64,000 nucleotides of DNA from Mesorhizobium muleiense (GTDB taxonomy: Bacteria; Pseudomonadota; Alphaproteobacteria; Rhizobiales; Rhizobiaceae): assembly GCF_900099905.1 (NCBI RefSeq), contig NZ_FNEE01000001.1:421091-485090 (forward strand). Direction: 5' to 3'. The position numbers and the translations under genes were made by a program. Shown here piece by piece: positions 36,505 to 46,071 of this stretch. Position 1 is the stretch's first letter; each line of letters starts with the position of its first letter. The notes beneath the pieces are model-generated. The model saw nothing but the letters and a program-made list of their open reading frames with translations, was not told the origin of the DNA and did not search any database.

Positions 36505-36533
36505 AATTGAGCGGGCGATCGCCATTTTGTCAA
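36505..36533 (-). promoter_or_regulatory. Probable sigma-70-type promoter of the thi operon
   Basis: TTGACA (36533-36528 on the minus strand) is followed after 17 bases by TCAATT (36510-36505), a consensus -35 with a weak -10. Transcription would start near 36498, immediately before the riboswitch. Confidence 0.45.
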
Positions 36534-36602
36534 GCGCATTCGGCCCATCAGTCGGCAACGCTAGCTGGGCGCGCGCGGACAATCGAGGCCGATATCCAGG
36601 AA

Positions 36603-38243
36603 CTATTGAGCCTGCGTAAGCCATTTGGGCTGCGGCACAGCCTGCAGCAGGCTTTGCGTATAGTCGTGGCGAGGCGCCCCGAACAGCGCCGCGGTTTGGC
36701 CTTCCTCGACAATCCGTCCGTCTTTCATGACCATGATCCGGTCGGCAAAATGGCGCACGATCGGCAGATCGTGGGTGATGAAAATATAGGAGAGGCCGAG
36801 CCTCGTCCTGAGGTCGGCCAAAAGGTCGATCACCTGCGCCTGGATAGAGACGTCGAGCGCCGAAACCGCCTCGTCGCAGACGATCAGTTCCGGCTCGCTG
36901 GCAAGTGCGCGCGCAATGGCGATGCGCTGTCGCTGGCCGCCGGAAAACTGGTGCGGGTAGCGCTCGGCGTGCTCCGGCAACAGCCCCACCAATTCCAGCA
37001 GCTCTGCCACGCGAGCCTTCCACCTGTCCTTCGGCAGGATATCGCGGTGGATCACCCAGGGTTCGGAAATGATCGAATAAACGCGCATGCGCGGATTCAT
37101 CGATCCGTACGGATCCTGGAAGACCATCTGGACCTTGCGCCGAAACGCCATGAGGCGCTTCCCATTCATGTCGAAGATGTTCTCACCGGCAAAGACCGCC
37201 TTGCCGGCGCTTGGCGCGTTCAGCCCCAACAGCATGCGCGCGACGCTCGATTTGCCGGACCCGGACTCGCCGACGATGCCGAGCGTTTCTCCTCTCCTGA
37301 CCTCGAAGCTTATGTCGTCCACCGCCTTGAACGTCCGCTTGCTGCTGAAAGCTCCGGAAGCAAGCTCATAGTGCTTGGTGAGATGTTCCACCTTGAGCAG
37401 CGTCTCGCCGGCGATCGCCGTCGAACGCCTGTTCGGCGCCTCCGCTGCGTTGCCGTGGGGCAGGGCGGCGATGAGGCGGCGCGTATAGGGGTGCTGCGGA
37501 TTGCTGAACACCTCCCTGGCGATGCCTGTCTCGACGACCTTGCCGCCGTTCATGACGATGATCCGGTCCGCCATCGACGCGGCGACTTCGAGGTCGTGGG
37601 TGATCATGATCAACGCCATGCCGGTTTCGCGCTGGAGATCGCGCAGCAGATCGAGGATCTGCGCTTGCACGCTGACGTCCAGGGCGGTCGTCGGCTCATC
37701 GGCGATCAGGATGTCCGGTTTCAACGCGATCGCCATGGCAATCATCACGCGCTGGCGCTGTCCGCCCGAGAACTGATGCGGATAGAAGTCGACGCGGTTT
37801 TGCGGCTCCGGAATGCCGACCCGCCGAAGCAGTTCTATCGTCTTGGCGCGTGCGCCCTTGCCGCTCTCTGCGCCGTGGCTCTCATAGACCTCCTCGATCT
37901 GGCGCCCCACCGTGTAGACCGGGTTCAGATAGGCGAGCGGATCCTGAAAGATCATCGCAATCCTGCGGCCGTTGATGCTTCGGCGCGCCTCGGCGCCGAG
38001 GCCTGACAGTTCGACGCCGTCGAAGAGGCAGGAGCCGGCCACGATGTCGCCTGGCGGACAGTCGACGAGATCCATCACCGTGCTGGTGCTGACGCTCTTA
38101 CCCGAACCGCTTTCGCCGAGGATCACCAGTGTCTCGCCACGGCTGACGTGGAAAGAGACATCGTCGACGGCGCGTACCGGCTGATCGTCCGAAAGAAAAT
38201 CGACGGTCAGACCCTCGACCTTGAGAATGGTCGCGTTGCTCAT
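36603..38243 (-). CDS. ABC transporter ATP-binding protein with two fused ATPase domains (DppD-DppF type)
   Basis: A 546-residue protein with two complete nucleotide-binding domains. The first (about 1-260) has [24 protein letters not shown] and [12 protein letters not shown]. The second (about 285-546) has [24 protein letters not shown] and LIVCDEAVSALD, where the Walker B Glu is E and the following residue is Ala instead of Pro. It powers the adjacent DppBC-type permeases. The ATG overlaps the permease stop codon by four bases. It is the last gene of its operon, followed by the thi promoter region. Confidence 0.9.
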   Translation of the reverse strand: MSNATILKVEGLTVDFLSDDQPVRAVDDVSFHVSRGETLVILGESGSGKSVSTSTVMDLVDCPPGDIVAGSCLFDGVELSGLGAEARRSINGRRIAMIFQDPLAYLNPVYTVGRQIEEVYESHGAESGKGARAKTIELLRRVGIPEPQNRVDFYPHQFSGGQRQRVMIAMAIALKPDILIADEPTTALDVSVQAQILDLLRDLQRETGMALIMITHDLEVAASMADRIIVMNGGKVVETGIAREVFSNPQHPYTRRLIAALPHGNAAEAPNRRSTAIAGETLLKVEHLTKHYELASGAFSSKRTFKAVDDISFEVRRGETLGIVGESGSGKSSVARMLLGLNAPSAGKAVFAGENIFDMNGKRLMAFRRKVQMVFQDPYGSMNPRMRVYSIISEPWVIHRDILPKDRWKARVAELLELVGLLPEHAERYPHQFSGGQRQRIAIARALASEPELIVCDEAVSALDVSIQAQVIDLLADLRTRLGLSYIFITHDLPIVRHFADRIMVMKDGRIVEEGQTAALFGAPRHDYTQSLLQAVPQPKWLTQAQ

Positions 38244-39163
38244 CGGGCAGCTTTTCGCAATGTCTGAAGGCGCCAGCGTTGCTGCGGATCGGCAAGTGTG
38301 CGCGCCCAGTTCGAGAGGATGTTGAGCGACAGCGTCGTCAGCATGATTGCAAGGCCTGGCCAGAATGCGATCCACCAGGCGGTGGCGAGATAACCGCGGC
38401 CGTTTGCCACCATCGCACCCCACGTGAAGTCCGGTGGCTGAATGCCGAGGCCAAGGAAACTCAGCGCCGATTCCGACAAAATGACGGTCGCGAAATCAAT
38501 GGCTGAAATCGTCACCAATGTCGGCAGGACCAGGGGGGCGATGTGCCGGATGATGATCCGGGCCGGCTTCGCGCCCATGGCTCGCGCCGCGCTGACGAAC
38601 ATGCGTTCGCGCAGCTCCAGCACTTCCGCGCGCGCCGTTCTGAGATAGATCGGCATGCGCGTGACGGCGAGAACGATCACCAGGTTGGTGATGCTTGGGC
38701 CCAGTGTGTAGAGCACGATGAGCGCCAGCAGCAGCGAGGGAAAGCTCATGACGACATCGGCCAGGCGCAGGATGAGATGACTGTACCAGCGCTCCGAATA
38801 GCCCGCTATCAGGCCCAGCGTTCCACCGACCAGCATTGACGCGAACACCGCCGCCGCGGCAATGCCGAACGTGTTCTGCGCGCCGACAATCAGCCTGGCC
38901 AGGATCGGCCGGCCGAGGGTGTCGGCGCCAAGGACGTAGATCCAGCCGCTGGCCAGCGAGAACGGGGCGAGGTTGCGCTGGCGCAGCCCGAGCCGCGATG
39001 CGGCGTCGCCCACCAGCCACGGGCCAAGGACCGCCGCGATGACGACGATCGCCAGGAAAATAGCAGCGGCGAGCGCAAGCCTGTCGCGCTTCAAATAGGC
39101 GAAAAGCACGCGACCGCTGCCTGGAACGGCCGCCGGCTTGATGTCGGGGGTGATGATCGTCAT
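38240..39163 (-). CDS. ABC transporter permease, DppC type
   Basis: A 307-residue permease with a DppC layout: first span near residues 31-51, GADTLGRPILARLIVGAQNT (the conserved block after the periplasmic loop) and an EAA loop reading MFVSAARAMGAKPARIIIRH. The C-terminus has LADPQQRWR. It lies three bases after the DppB-type gene and overlaps the double ATPase gene. Confidence 0.9.
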   Translation of the reverse strand: MTIITPDIKPAAVPGSGRVLFAYLKRDRLALAAAIFLAIVVIAAVLGPWLVGDAASRLGLRQRNLAPFSLASGWIYVLGADTLGRPILARLIVGAQNTFGIAAAAVFASMLVGGTLGLIAGYSERWYSHLILRLADVVMSFPSLLLALIVLYTLGPSITNLVIVLAVTRMPIYLRTARAEVLELRERMFVSAARAMGAKPARIIIRHIAPLVLPTLVTISAIDFATVILSESALSFLGLGIQPPDFTWGAMVANGRGYLATAWWIAFWPGLAIMLTTLSLNILSNWARTLADPQQRWRLQTLRKAAR

Positions 39164-39166
39164 GGC

Positions 39167-40081
39167 TCAGTACCGGATGCGCGGATCGAGAACCGCGTAG
39201 AGCAGGTCGATCGCGATGTTGAGGATGAAGATGGCGGTTGCCGTCACCAGAATGGTCGACTGGACGACGGCAAAATCGCGCTGGATGATCGAATCGATCA
39301 TCAGCTTGCCGATGCCGGGCCAGCCGAATATCGACTCCACGACGACGGCGCCGTTGACGAGGCTGGTCGCCAGGTCGCCGGCGACCGTGACGACCGGCAG
39401 CAGCGAGTTGCGAAGCGCATGCCCGAAGATGATCTTCTGCCGCGGCAGGCCCTTGGCCCTTGCGGTCTTGATGTATGGAGAGGCAAGCGCCGACAGCATG
39501 GTTCCGCGCACGACCTGCACCAGGAGACCGAAAGGGCGAAGCATCAGCACGAAAGTCGGCATGATCCAGTGCGCCCAGCTGCCGGTGCCCGATGTCGGCA
39601 AAAGCCCGAGCCCCACGGCGAAGATAAGGATGCCGACGATGGCGACCCAGAAATCCGGCGCGCTTGCGCCGACCAGCGAGACGAGGCTGGCGATACGGTC
39701 GAAGATGCTGCCCGGCCGCGCGGCCGCCAGCGAGCCGACAAGGATTGCCAAGGCGGTCGACAGCGTGATCGCGACGACGGCCAGCTTCAGCGTTTCCGGG
39801 AACGCCTCAAGCGCGACCTGCATCGCCGAGCGGTTCTGGCGCAGCGATTCACCGAAATCCAGCTGCAGCAGATCGCGCAGATATCCCAGAAACTGCCAAT
39901 GGATCGGCTGATCGAGGCCGTTCAACCGCGCGAACGCGGCCCGAGCTTCCGCAGTCGAGTCCAGAGGCAAGTACAAGGCGGAAGGATCGCCGGTGAGCCG
40001 TGTCAGGAAAAAAACCAAGGTCAAAAGACCGATGACCGACAGGATGCTGTGCGACGCCCGGCGTCCAAGATAGCTTATCAT
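39167..40081 (-). CDS. ABC transporter permease, DppB type
   Basis: A 304-residue permease starting MISYLGRRASHSILSVIGLL, with FLTRLTGDPSALYL, an EAA loop near YIKTARAKGLPRQKIIFGHA and the family's end VLDPRIRY. About six membrane segments are visible. It follows the binding-protein gene after an 81-base gap containing a strong hairpin. Confidence 0.9.
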   Translation of the reverse strand: MISYLGRRASHSILSVIGLLTLVFFLTRLTGDPSALYLPLDSTAEARAAFARLNGLDQPIHWQFLGYLRDLLQLDFGESLRQNRSAMQVALEAFPETLKLAVVAITLSTALAILVGSLAAARPGSIFDRIASLVSLVGASAPDFWVAIVGILIFAVGLGLLPTSGTGSWAHWIMPTFVLMLRPFGLLVQVVRGTMLSALASPYIKTARAKGLPRQKIIFGHALRNSLLPVVTVAGDLATSLVNGAVVVESIFGWPGIGKLMIDSIIQRDFAVVQSTILVTATAIFILNIAIDLLYAVLDPRIRY

Positions 40082-40122
40082 TTCGGATGCCCTTCGGCGG
40101 ATATCGACGGAGGCAACGGGTC

Positions 40123-40155
40123 GGGGGCGCAGGGCGACGACCGCCTGGCGCCCCC
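40123..40155 (-). promoter_or_regulatory. Intercistronic hairpin between binding-protein and permease genes
   Basis: GGGGGCGC and GCGCCCCC form a perfect 8-bp outer stem, extended by CAGG/CCTG-type pairs inside. It lies just after the binding-protein stop codon (40163) in transcription order. It occupies the same position as the hairpin in the other ABC operon at 26183 and probably favours high binding-protein mRNA levels. Confidence 0.5.
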
Positions 40156-40162
40156 GTATCGC

Positions 40163-41671
40163 TCAGTCTTTGATGGCGATATTGGCCAGCGGTATTTCGC
40201 TGTTGGTGGTGATATCGGGCTTCCATTCCAGCCTGGTGCCAACCCGGGTGTAGCCGATCATGTGGAACATCGGGATGTCCGCCACCACTTCGTTGCGGGC
40301 CTTGCCGAAAATCGCCTTGAAGCTGTTGGTGCGGGCTTCGCCGGTCGCCGCCAGTGCCTCGTCTATCTGCTTGTCGAATGCCGGATCGGCCAAGGTCGAG
40401 TAGCTGCCGCTCGATCGATAGAAGATCGGCACCGTGAAGGCCGCATCGCCCTTGTTGTTGTCATGCATCATCTGCAGGAGATTGGGGCCGCGCTCCGCCG
40501 GGAACGGCTTTTGCAGATAACGCAGCCAGTCGGCGACATCGAGCATGGTAAGCTTGACGTTGAGGCCGGCGTCCTGCCACATCGTCATCATCGCCTCCAT
40601 CGCTTCGGCGCCGTTCGGATAGATGCCGTTTCGCCCGATGAGCTTGATCTCGGTGTCGACCGCGACACCCGCCGCGCGCGCCTCTTCGATGAGCTTTTTC
40701 GCCTCTTCCGGATCGTACGGCCAGGGCTCGAGCGCATCGTCATGGCCGTTGATCCCGGAGACGACCATCTGCGACGCACGCTTGACGTCGTCGCCGAACA
40801 GCTGCGCAAGGCCTTCCCAGTCGATCGCCAGGTTGAGCGCCTTGCGCACGCGCAGGTCGTCGAGCGGCGGCTCGGCGGCATCGATGCGGATGGCAGTGGT
40901 TTCGGAGTTCAGGTAGGCGAAATCCGTCTCCGGATTGCTGGCGTCCTGGATGGCAATCGACGGTGTCAGGTCGGCTTCCCCGGTCTCCACCATGGCGGCT
41001 CGAATCGAGGATTCGGGTCGCCAGACATAGGTTGCCTTGGTGATCTGCGGCTTGTTGCCCCAATAGCCGTCGAACGCGTCCAGCACCACGGTCCGCGGGG
41101 AAAAGGTCGACAGCGTGAACGGGCCGGTGCCGACCGGATCGTTCACCGCCTGGTCGACCGGCGTCTTCGGCGAGACGATCATGACCACGCTCAACAGCGT
41201 CGGCATGATGGGCTCGGGCCTGTCCGACTTTATTTCGACGGTCAGCTTGTCGACCGGCGTCAGCGTCAGTTTGGCATCGCCGAATTTCGCAATGTTGCTG
41301 CAGGTAAGCTTGCCGCTGATCATCCTGTTGATGGAGAAGACGACCGCATCCGCATTGAGTTCGGTTCCGTCCTGGAATTTGACGCCCTCGCGCAGCTTGA
41401 TCCGCCAGGTGGTCGGGTCCACGCTGGTCCACTCCGTCGCCAGTTTCGGCTGGGGCTGTCCGCTGTTCGGATCGATGACGGTCAACGATTCAACCACGTT
41501 TTGGCTGAGTATCTGGCCGACATTGGTGATGATGGTGCCGCAGGGCTCCAGATTGGCCGGCTGCTCCGGTAGGACGATACGGATCTCCTGCGCCGCTTCC
41601 TGTGCGACGGCCGATGGCGCGGCAGCGGTCATCAAAACGACAGCTGCAATCGTATGAAGGCTTCTGTTCAT
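40163..41671 (-). CDS. ABC transporter substrate-binding protein, SBP_bac_5 type
   Basis: A 502-residue periplasmic binding protein with signal peptide (residues 1-23, ending SAVAQE). Family 5 features are visible: QNVVESLTVIDPNSGQPQPK, LATEWTSVDPTTWRIKLREG with VKFQDGTELNADAVVFSINR, and LRVRKALNLAIDWEGLAQLF. The operon with a KdgD-like enzyme suggests a sugar-acid or related ligand and not a peptide. It is clearly diverged from the binding protein at 24589. Confidence 0.9.
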   Translation of the reverse strand: MNRSLHTIAAVVLMTAAAPSAVAQEAAQEIRIVLPEQPANLEPCGTIITNVGQILSQNVVESLTVIDPNSGQPQPKLATEWTSVDPTTWRIKLREGVKFQDGTELNADAVVFSINRMISGKLTCSNIAKFGDAKLTLTPVDKLTVEIKSDRPEPIMPTLLSVVMIVSPKTPVDQAVNDPVGTGPFTLSTFSPRTVVLDAFDGYWGNKPQITKATYVWRPESSIRAAMVETGEADLTPSIAIQDASNPETDFAYLNSETTAIRIDAAEPPLDDLRVRKALNLAIDWEGLAQLFGDDVKRASQMVVSGINGHDDALEPWPYDPEEAKKLIEEARAAGVAVDTEIKLIGRNGIYPNGAEAMEAMMTMWQDAGLNVKLTMLDVADWLRYLQKPFPAERGPNLLQMMHDNNKGDAAFTVPIFYRSSGSYSTLADPAFDKQIDEALAATGEARTNSFKAIFGKARNEVVADIPMFHMIGYTRVGTRLEWKPDITTNSEIPLANIAIKD

Positions 41672-41776
41672 GTCACTCCTCCCTTTGAGCTTCCATTTGG
41701 GATCTTCCGTTTTGGCTGTCGCACGAGACGATCCTCCTCATCCCGTTCGGCCGACGATTTGCCGATCTCGCGGCGG

Positions 41777-42688
<912 letters not shown>

Positions 42689-42702
42689 TCATCCCATAAA
42701 TT

Positions 42703-42732
42703 AATATGATGTCATCTAGATTCATATGATGA
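42703..42732. promoter_or_regulatory. Candidate FadR-type operator pair before kdgD
   Basis: Two copies of ATATGATG (42704-42711 and 42724-42731) lie in an AT-rich gap between the kdgD start and the regulator stop codon. The second is part of TTCATATGAT (42721-42730), whose exact reverse complement recurs at 43562-43571 upstream of the regulator gene. Confidence 0.5.
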
Positions 42733-42745
42733 GTATTCAGACGAG

Positions 42746-43498
42746 TCAACCGCCGGTGTTGTCCTGATTTGTCGGGCGCCGGACGGTCAGGGCGCGATAG
42801 CGCTTTATCCCGGTCACCAAATGGCGGCGCATCGCCTCACGCGCCTTTTCCGGGTCGCGGGCGAGGATCGCATCGGCGATTTCCTTGTGCTCCTGCAGAA
42901 TCGGATGGTCGCGATTGGGCAAGGGGTCGACGCCGCCCATCATCGTCTTGAACTTCACCCGCGGGATCATCCGCCGGCCGACATGTTCGAGGAAGGCCTT
43001 GAACCTGGCGTTGTTGGTTGCGGCGGCAATCGCCATGTGGAACTGGAAGTCGGCATCGTCCGTGGGTTGCCCTTGCGCCATGAGGTCGGCGAACCTTTCG
43101 ACCTGGGCCTCGATTTCGGCCTCTTGCGCCGGCGAGCTGCGGGCGGCGGCAAGGCCGGCTGCCTCGACTTCGATGCCGATGCGCAGCTCGAGCTCTTCGA
43201 TGATGTCCGAGATCTTGTTCGTTTCGTCAGTGAACAGCTTCAATCCCTCGTCGACGGGTTTCGGGCCGAGAACGAAGACGCCGGCGCCTTGCCGCGATTC
43301 CACCAGCCCATCGGCACGAAGCGCGGCGATGGCCTCCCGGACCACGGTGCGGCTGAACCCGAACCGATCGATCAGCGCGGGTTCTGTCGGCAATTTATCG
43401 CCAGGCGCATAAAAGCCGGCTTCGATCTGGCCGCGCAGGGCGTCGGCAACCTGAGAGACGAACGACCGCCGGGACGTTCGATGTTCGGCCTGCTGCAT
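42746..43498 (-). CDS. GntR-family transcriptional regulator, FadR subfamily
   Basis: A 250-residue regulator. The winged helix (about 10-80) reads SFVSQVADALRGQIEAGFYA, GDKLPTEPAL, then FSRTVVREAIAALRADGLVE and SRQGAGVFV. The FCD domain (about 105-235) has LELRIGIEVEAAGLAA, a histidine in DFQFHMAIAAATNN and another in EHKEIADAIL. The ATG at 43498 is preceded by GGGAGG. It probably controls the downstream dehydratase and ABC transporter genes and itself, since related TCATATGA sites flank both its own promoter region and kdgD. Confidence 0.88.
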   Translation of the reverse strand: MQQAEHRTSRRSFVSQVADALRGQIEAGFYAPGDKLPTEPALIDRFGFSRTVVREAIAALRADGLVESRQGAGVFVLGPKPVDEGLKLFTDETNKISDIIEELELRIGIEVEAAGLAAARSSPAQEAEIEAQVERFADLMAQGQPTDDADFQFHMAIAAATNNARFKAFLEHVGRRMIPRVKFKTMMGGVDPLPNRDHPILQEHKEIADAILARDPEKAREAMRRHLVTGIKRYRALTVRRPTNQDNTGG

Positions 43499-43559
43499 GG
43501 GTCCTCCCAACTTTGCCGGATCTGAGGATCCATACTCCCAGTGCGGGCCAAAAGCGAGG

Positions 43560-43615
43560 TCATCATATGAAAATTCGTCGTTCGATGTCTCGAACTTCTT
43601 AAGGTCATCATATGG
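43560..43615. promoter_or_regulatory. Two TCATCATATG sites upstream of the FadR-type regulator gene
   Basis: TCATCATATGA at 43560-43570 and TCATCATATGG at 43605-43615 are direct repeats 45 bases apart (about four helical turns), 62-117 bases before the ATG. They share the core ATCATATG with the site before kdgD. Autoregulation with looping is a reasonable reading. Confidence 0.5.
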
Positions 43616-43694
43616 CTTCTGTGCTCTGTGTCGGCCATCAATTCGCCCGTCGTGCTGGGCACGGCGATCAGCGAAATGCACGCAGTAGCAGCTT

Positions 43695-44147
43695 TCAGGC
43701 TGCGGCCGGCAGGTGATCGCGGACCCACCTGACGATCTGTCCCGCCGTCATTGCGCCGGATGTGCGCGCAACCTCCCGTCCGCCGTGGAAGATGATCATG
43801 GTCGGGATGCCGCGGATGCCGAGCCTGGCTGCAACGGCCTGCTCATTGTCGGAATTGAGCTTGATCAGTCGAACATGCGGCTCCAGTTCGTTGGCTGCCG
43901 CTTCATAGGCCGGCGCCATCATCTTGCACGGGCCGCACCATGGTGCCCATATGTCGACGACGACGGGGAGGCTGCTTCGCGTGATCTGGCGATCAAAACT
44001 CTGTGCATCGACGTCTGCCGGATGACCCGAGAACAGCCTGGAGCCGCACTTTCCGCATTTCGCGTCCCCGGCATCGCCTGCCGGCGGCAGGCGATTGACC
44101 CCGCCGCATTTGCCACAAACCACCAGTTTTTCCTGCGTCACTCCCAT
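43695..44147 (-). CDS. trxC: Thioredoxin 2 (zinc-ribbon thioredoxin)
   Basis: A 150-residue thioredoxin with an N-terminal zinc ribbon formed by C11/C14 and C31/C34 (CGKC repeated) and a thioredoxin domain with active site WCGPCK (C71, C74). The cis-Pro loop is GIRGIPTMIIF. This layout is TrxC, a cytoplasmic disulphide reductase linked to oxidative stress. It lies downstream of the APH/kinase gene on the same strand, 32 bases apart, and may share its transcript. Confidence 0.94.
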   Translation of the reverse strand: MGVTQEKLVVCGKCGGVNRLPPAGDAGDAKCGKCGSRLFSGHPADVDAQSFDRQITRSSLPVVVDIWAPWCGPCKMMAPAYEAAANELEPHVRLIKLNSDNEQAVAARLGIRGIPTMIIFHGGREVARTSGAMTAGQIVRWVRDHLPAAA

Positions 44148-44179
44148 TTACCCGTCTTTATGCGCGTCGATCGTCGCCG

Positions 44180-45742
44180 TCACGATGCGGTCTTGAGTGG
44201 AGGATTCTGCGCAAAAGCGACCGCGTCCGAAACCTTGGCCAATTCTGCGGCGATATCGGCGAGCTTTCGATCGGCGTCGACCTTGCGCCAGTTGGACGGG
44301 GTAGCCTTTCGCTGCAATTGCCGCGACAAGATATCGACTGTGGCGTCAGAAGGACCGCCACTGCGCTCGCTCACCCGCTGCCAAAGAACGAGCGGATCCG
44401 CCTCCAGCCAGAATCCGGCGAAAGCAACGTCTCTGCCGTTTGCAGCTTTCTCGATGCGGTTGCGATCGGCCGGCCGGTCAAAGACGGCATCGGCGACCAC
44501 CGAACCGCCTTCGGCAAGGATCAAGTCGGCGCGCCATGCCATTTCGCGGTAGACGCGGTCCGACACATCAGGTCGATAAGCCCTGTCCGGCAGCTTCGTC
44601 TCGGCTGGCACCCCATGCAGGGCTTTGCGGATGCGGTCGCTTTCGACAATGCGTGCGCCGGGCGGCGCACCAACATGTGCGGCGAGTGCCTCGGCAACGG
44701 CCGTCTTGCCGGAACCGCTCAAGCCGCCGATGGCGATCAGCCGAGGCGGCTTTTCCTCGAGAAGTGTTCGGGCAAGCTCGAAATAGGATCTGGCCTCGGC
44801 AAGCAGCCCGCTGGAATCGTCACCGCTTTCCTCGATCTGGGTTGCGGTGACATGCGCGCGCACCGCGGCCCGCACTGCCATGAAAAACGGCAGTAGGATG
44901 AAGCCGTCCTCGTCGTCTGATTCGTCGAGATAGCGGTTCATCACCAGGTTGGCGAGTTCCGGAAAGCCGCGATGCCAGAGGTCCATCAGCAGGAAAGCCA
45001 GGTCGTAAAGCACATCGATGCTGGCGATCTGGTCGTTGAATTCGATGCAATCGAAGAGGCGGGGCTCGCCGTCGAAGAGACAGATGTTGCGCAGATGCAG
45101 GTCGCCGTGGCATCGTCGAATCTTGCCTGCCGTCTCCCGCCGGTCGAGCAACTCGCAATGACGTGCGAGGGCGGTGCGAAACATCCCGGTGAATGCCTTT
45201 ATCTCGGCTTGCTCGAAAACATGGCTGGTGGCAAAGCCGGCTTCGTTGATGGCGAGCACGCCTGCCAGGTTCGAGGATCCGCTGCCCTTGTGGACCTCCG
45301 GCGCGCCACGATGATAGCGCACGATCATGCGCGCGACATCCGTCATCAGCGCAGGCGTCAGTTCGCCACCGACTGCCATTCGGTCGAGCAGCTTCGACTG
45401 ATCGAAGCGGACCATCTCGATCGCCGCATCGACCAGTTTGCCGCTTCCGTCGAAGGCCAGCTCGCCGCCGGCCTCGCGGGTGACGCGCCGCACCCCCAGA
45501 TAGAGGCCGGGGGCAGTCCTGGAGTTGAGATCGACCTCCTTCTCGCAAGCGGCGAGCCGCAGCGCCGGGGTCGAGAAGTCGACATAGGGCAGCTTGACCG
45601 CTCGCTTGATCTTGTAGGCGCGCTGGCCAACCAGGAATATCCGCGAGATATGGGTCTCGATCGCCTCGACCGGTCCGCTCTCGCCATATGCGGCAGGGTC
45701 CATCAACATCGCGGCCACGGATTGCTGATCCTCGACGATCAT
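44180..45742 (-). CDS. Fusion of an aminoglycoside-phosphotransferase-like domain and a P-loop kinase
   Basis: A 520-residue two-domain protein annotated in many genomes as bifunctional aminoglycoside phosphotransferase/ATP-binding protein. The APH-like half (about 20-300) has CHGDLHLRNI (catalytic Asp at 214, Asn at 219) and a metal-binding D231 in DCIEF. The C-terminal half (about 335-510) is a P-loop kinase with GGLSGSGKT (339-347) and VVADAVFDRPADR. Both sites are intact. Antibiotic resistance should not be assumed; the family's substrates are unknown. The ATG at 45742 is the natural family start. Confidence 0.85.
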   Translation of the reverse strand: MIVEDQQSVAAMLMDPAAYGESGPVEAIETHISRIFLVGQRAYKIKRAVKLPYVDFSTPALRLAACEKEVDLNSRTAPGLYLGVRRVTREAGGELAFDGSGKLVDAAIEMVRFDQSKLLDRMAVGGELTPALMTDVARMIVRYHRGAPEVHKGSGSSNLAGVLAINEAGFATSHVFEQAEIKAFTGMFRTALARHCELLDRRETAGKIRRCHGDLHLRNICLFDGEPRLFDCIEFNDQIASIDVLYDLAFLLMDLWHRGFPELANLVMNRYLDESDDEDGFILLPFFMAVRAAVRAHVTATQIEESGDDSSGLLAEARSYFELARTLLEEKPPRLIAIGGLSGSGKTAVAEALAAHVGAPPGARIVESDRIRKALHGVPAETKLPDRAYRPDVSDRVYREMAWRADLILAEGGSVVADAVFDRPADRNRIEKAANGRDVAFAGFWLEADPLVLWQRVSERSGGPSDATVDILSRQLQRKATPSNWRKVDADRKLADIAAELAKVSDAVAFAQNPPLKTAS

Positions 45743-46071
45743 CGGATGCCTCTTTGTTTTGTACCCAACCTGGGGAAGCCAGCGAGCGTGGTCGCTGAAA
45801 TTCCATGCCCATCAGGCCCTTGCTGCCACAGCGCCTGGATATAACCAGCCAGGTCACGAATGCGTTCCGTGATGCTGCTGCTCCGGTGTTCGGGGCGTAT
45901 TCTTGGCGTCCTCCGGCGGCCTGAAACCTGTTGGCGTCGGCACGTGGGCATGTTGATACGGATCAAATGATGACCGGCGGCGTTCTTCACTCAGCGCCAG
46001 CAGCGCGCCGAGCCGTCTCGCTGTTGTTGCAACGTCGATTGGGCTTTGGGGCAAAATCGGGAGCAGCCGCC
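45743..46071. other. Divergent intergenic region between the APH/kinase and universal stress protein genes
   Basis: About 330 bases holding the promoters of two divergent genes. I find no convincing coding frame, no match to the GGAAC-CGTT stress promoter and no clear palindrome. Confidence 0.4.

Noticed and set aside
39419-41572. A 717-codon open frame on the plus strand across permease and binding-protein genes
   Set aside because: It is antisense to a well-supported ABC operon, and its product is Arg/Asp/Gly-rich without any family motif. Long antisense frames are expected in GC-rich DNA.
44180-45742. Calling the APH-like fusion an antibiotic resistance gene
   Set aside because: The APH fold is shared by many small-molecule kinases, and this fused family has no demonstrated aminoglycoside activity.
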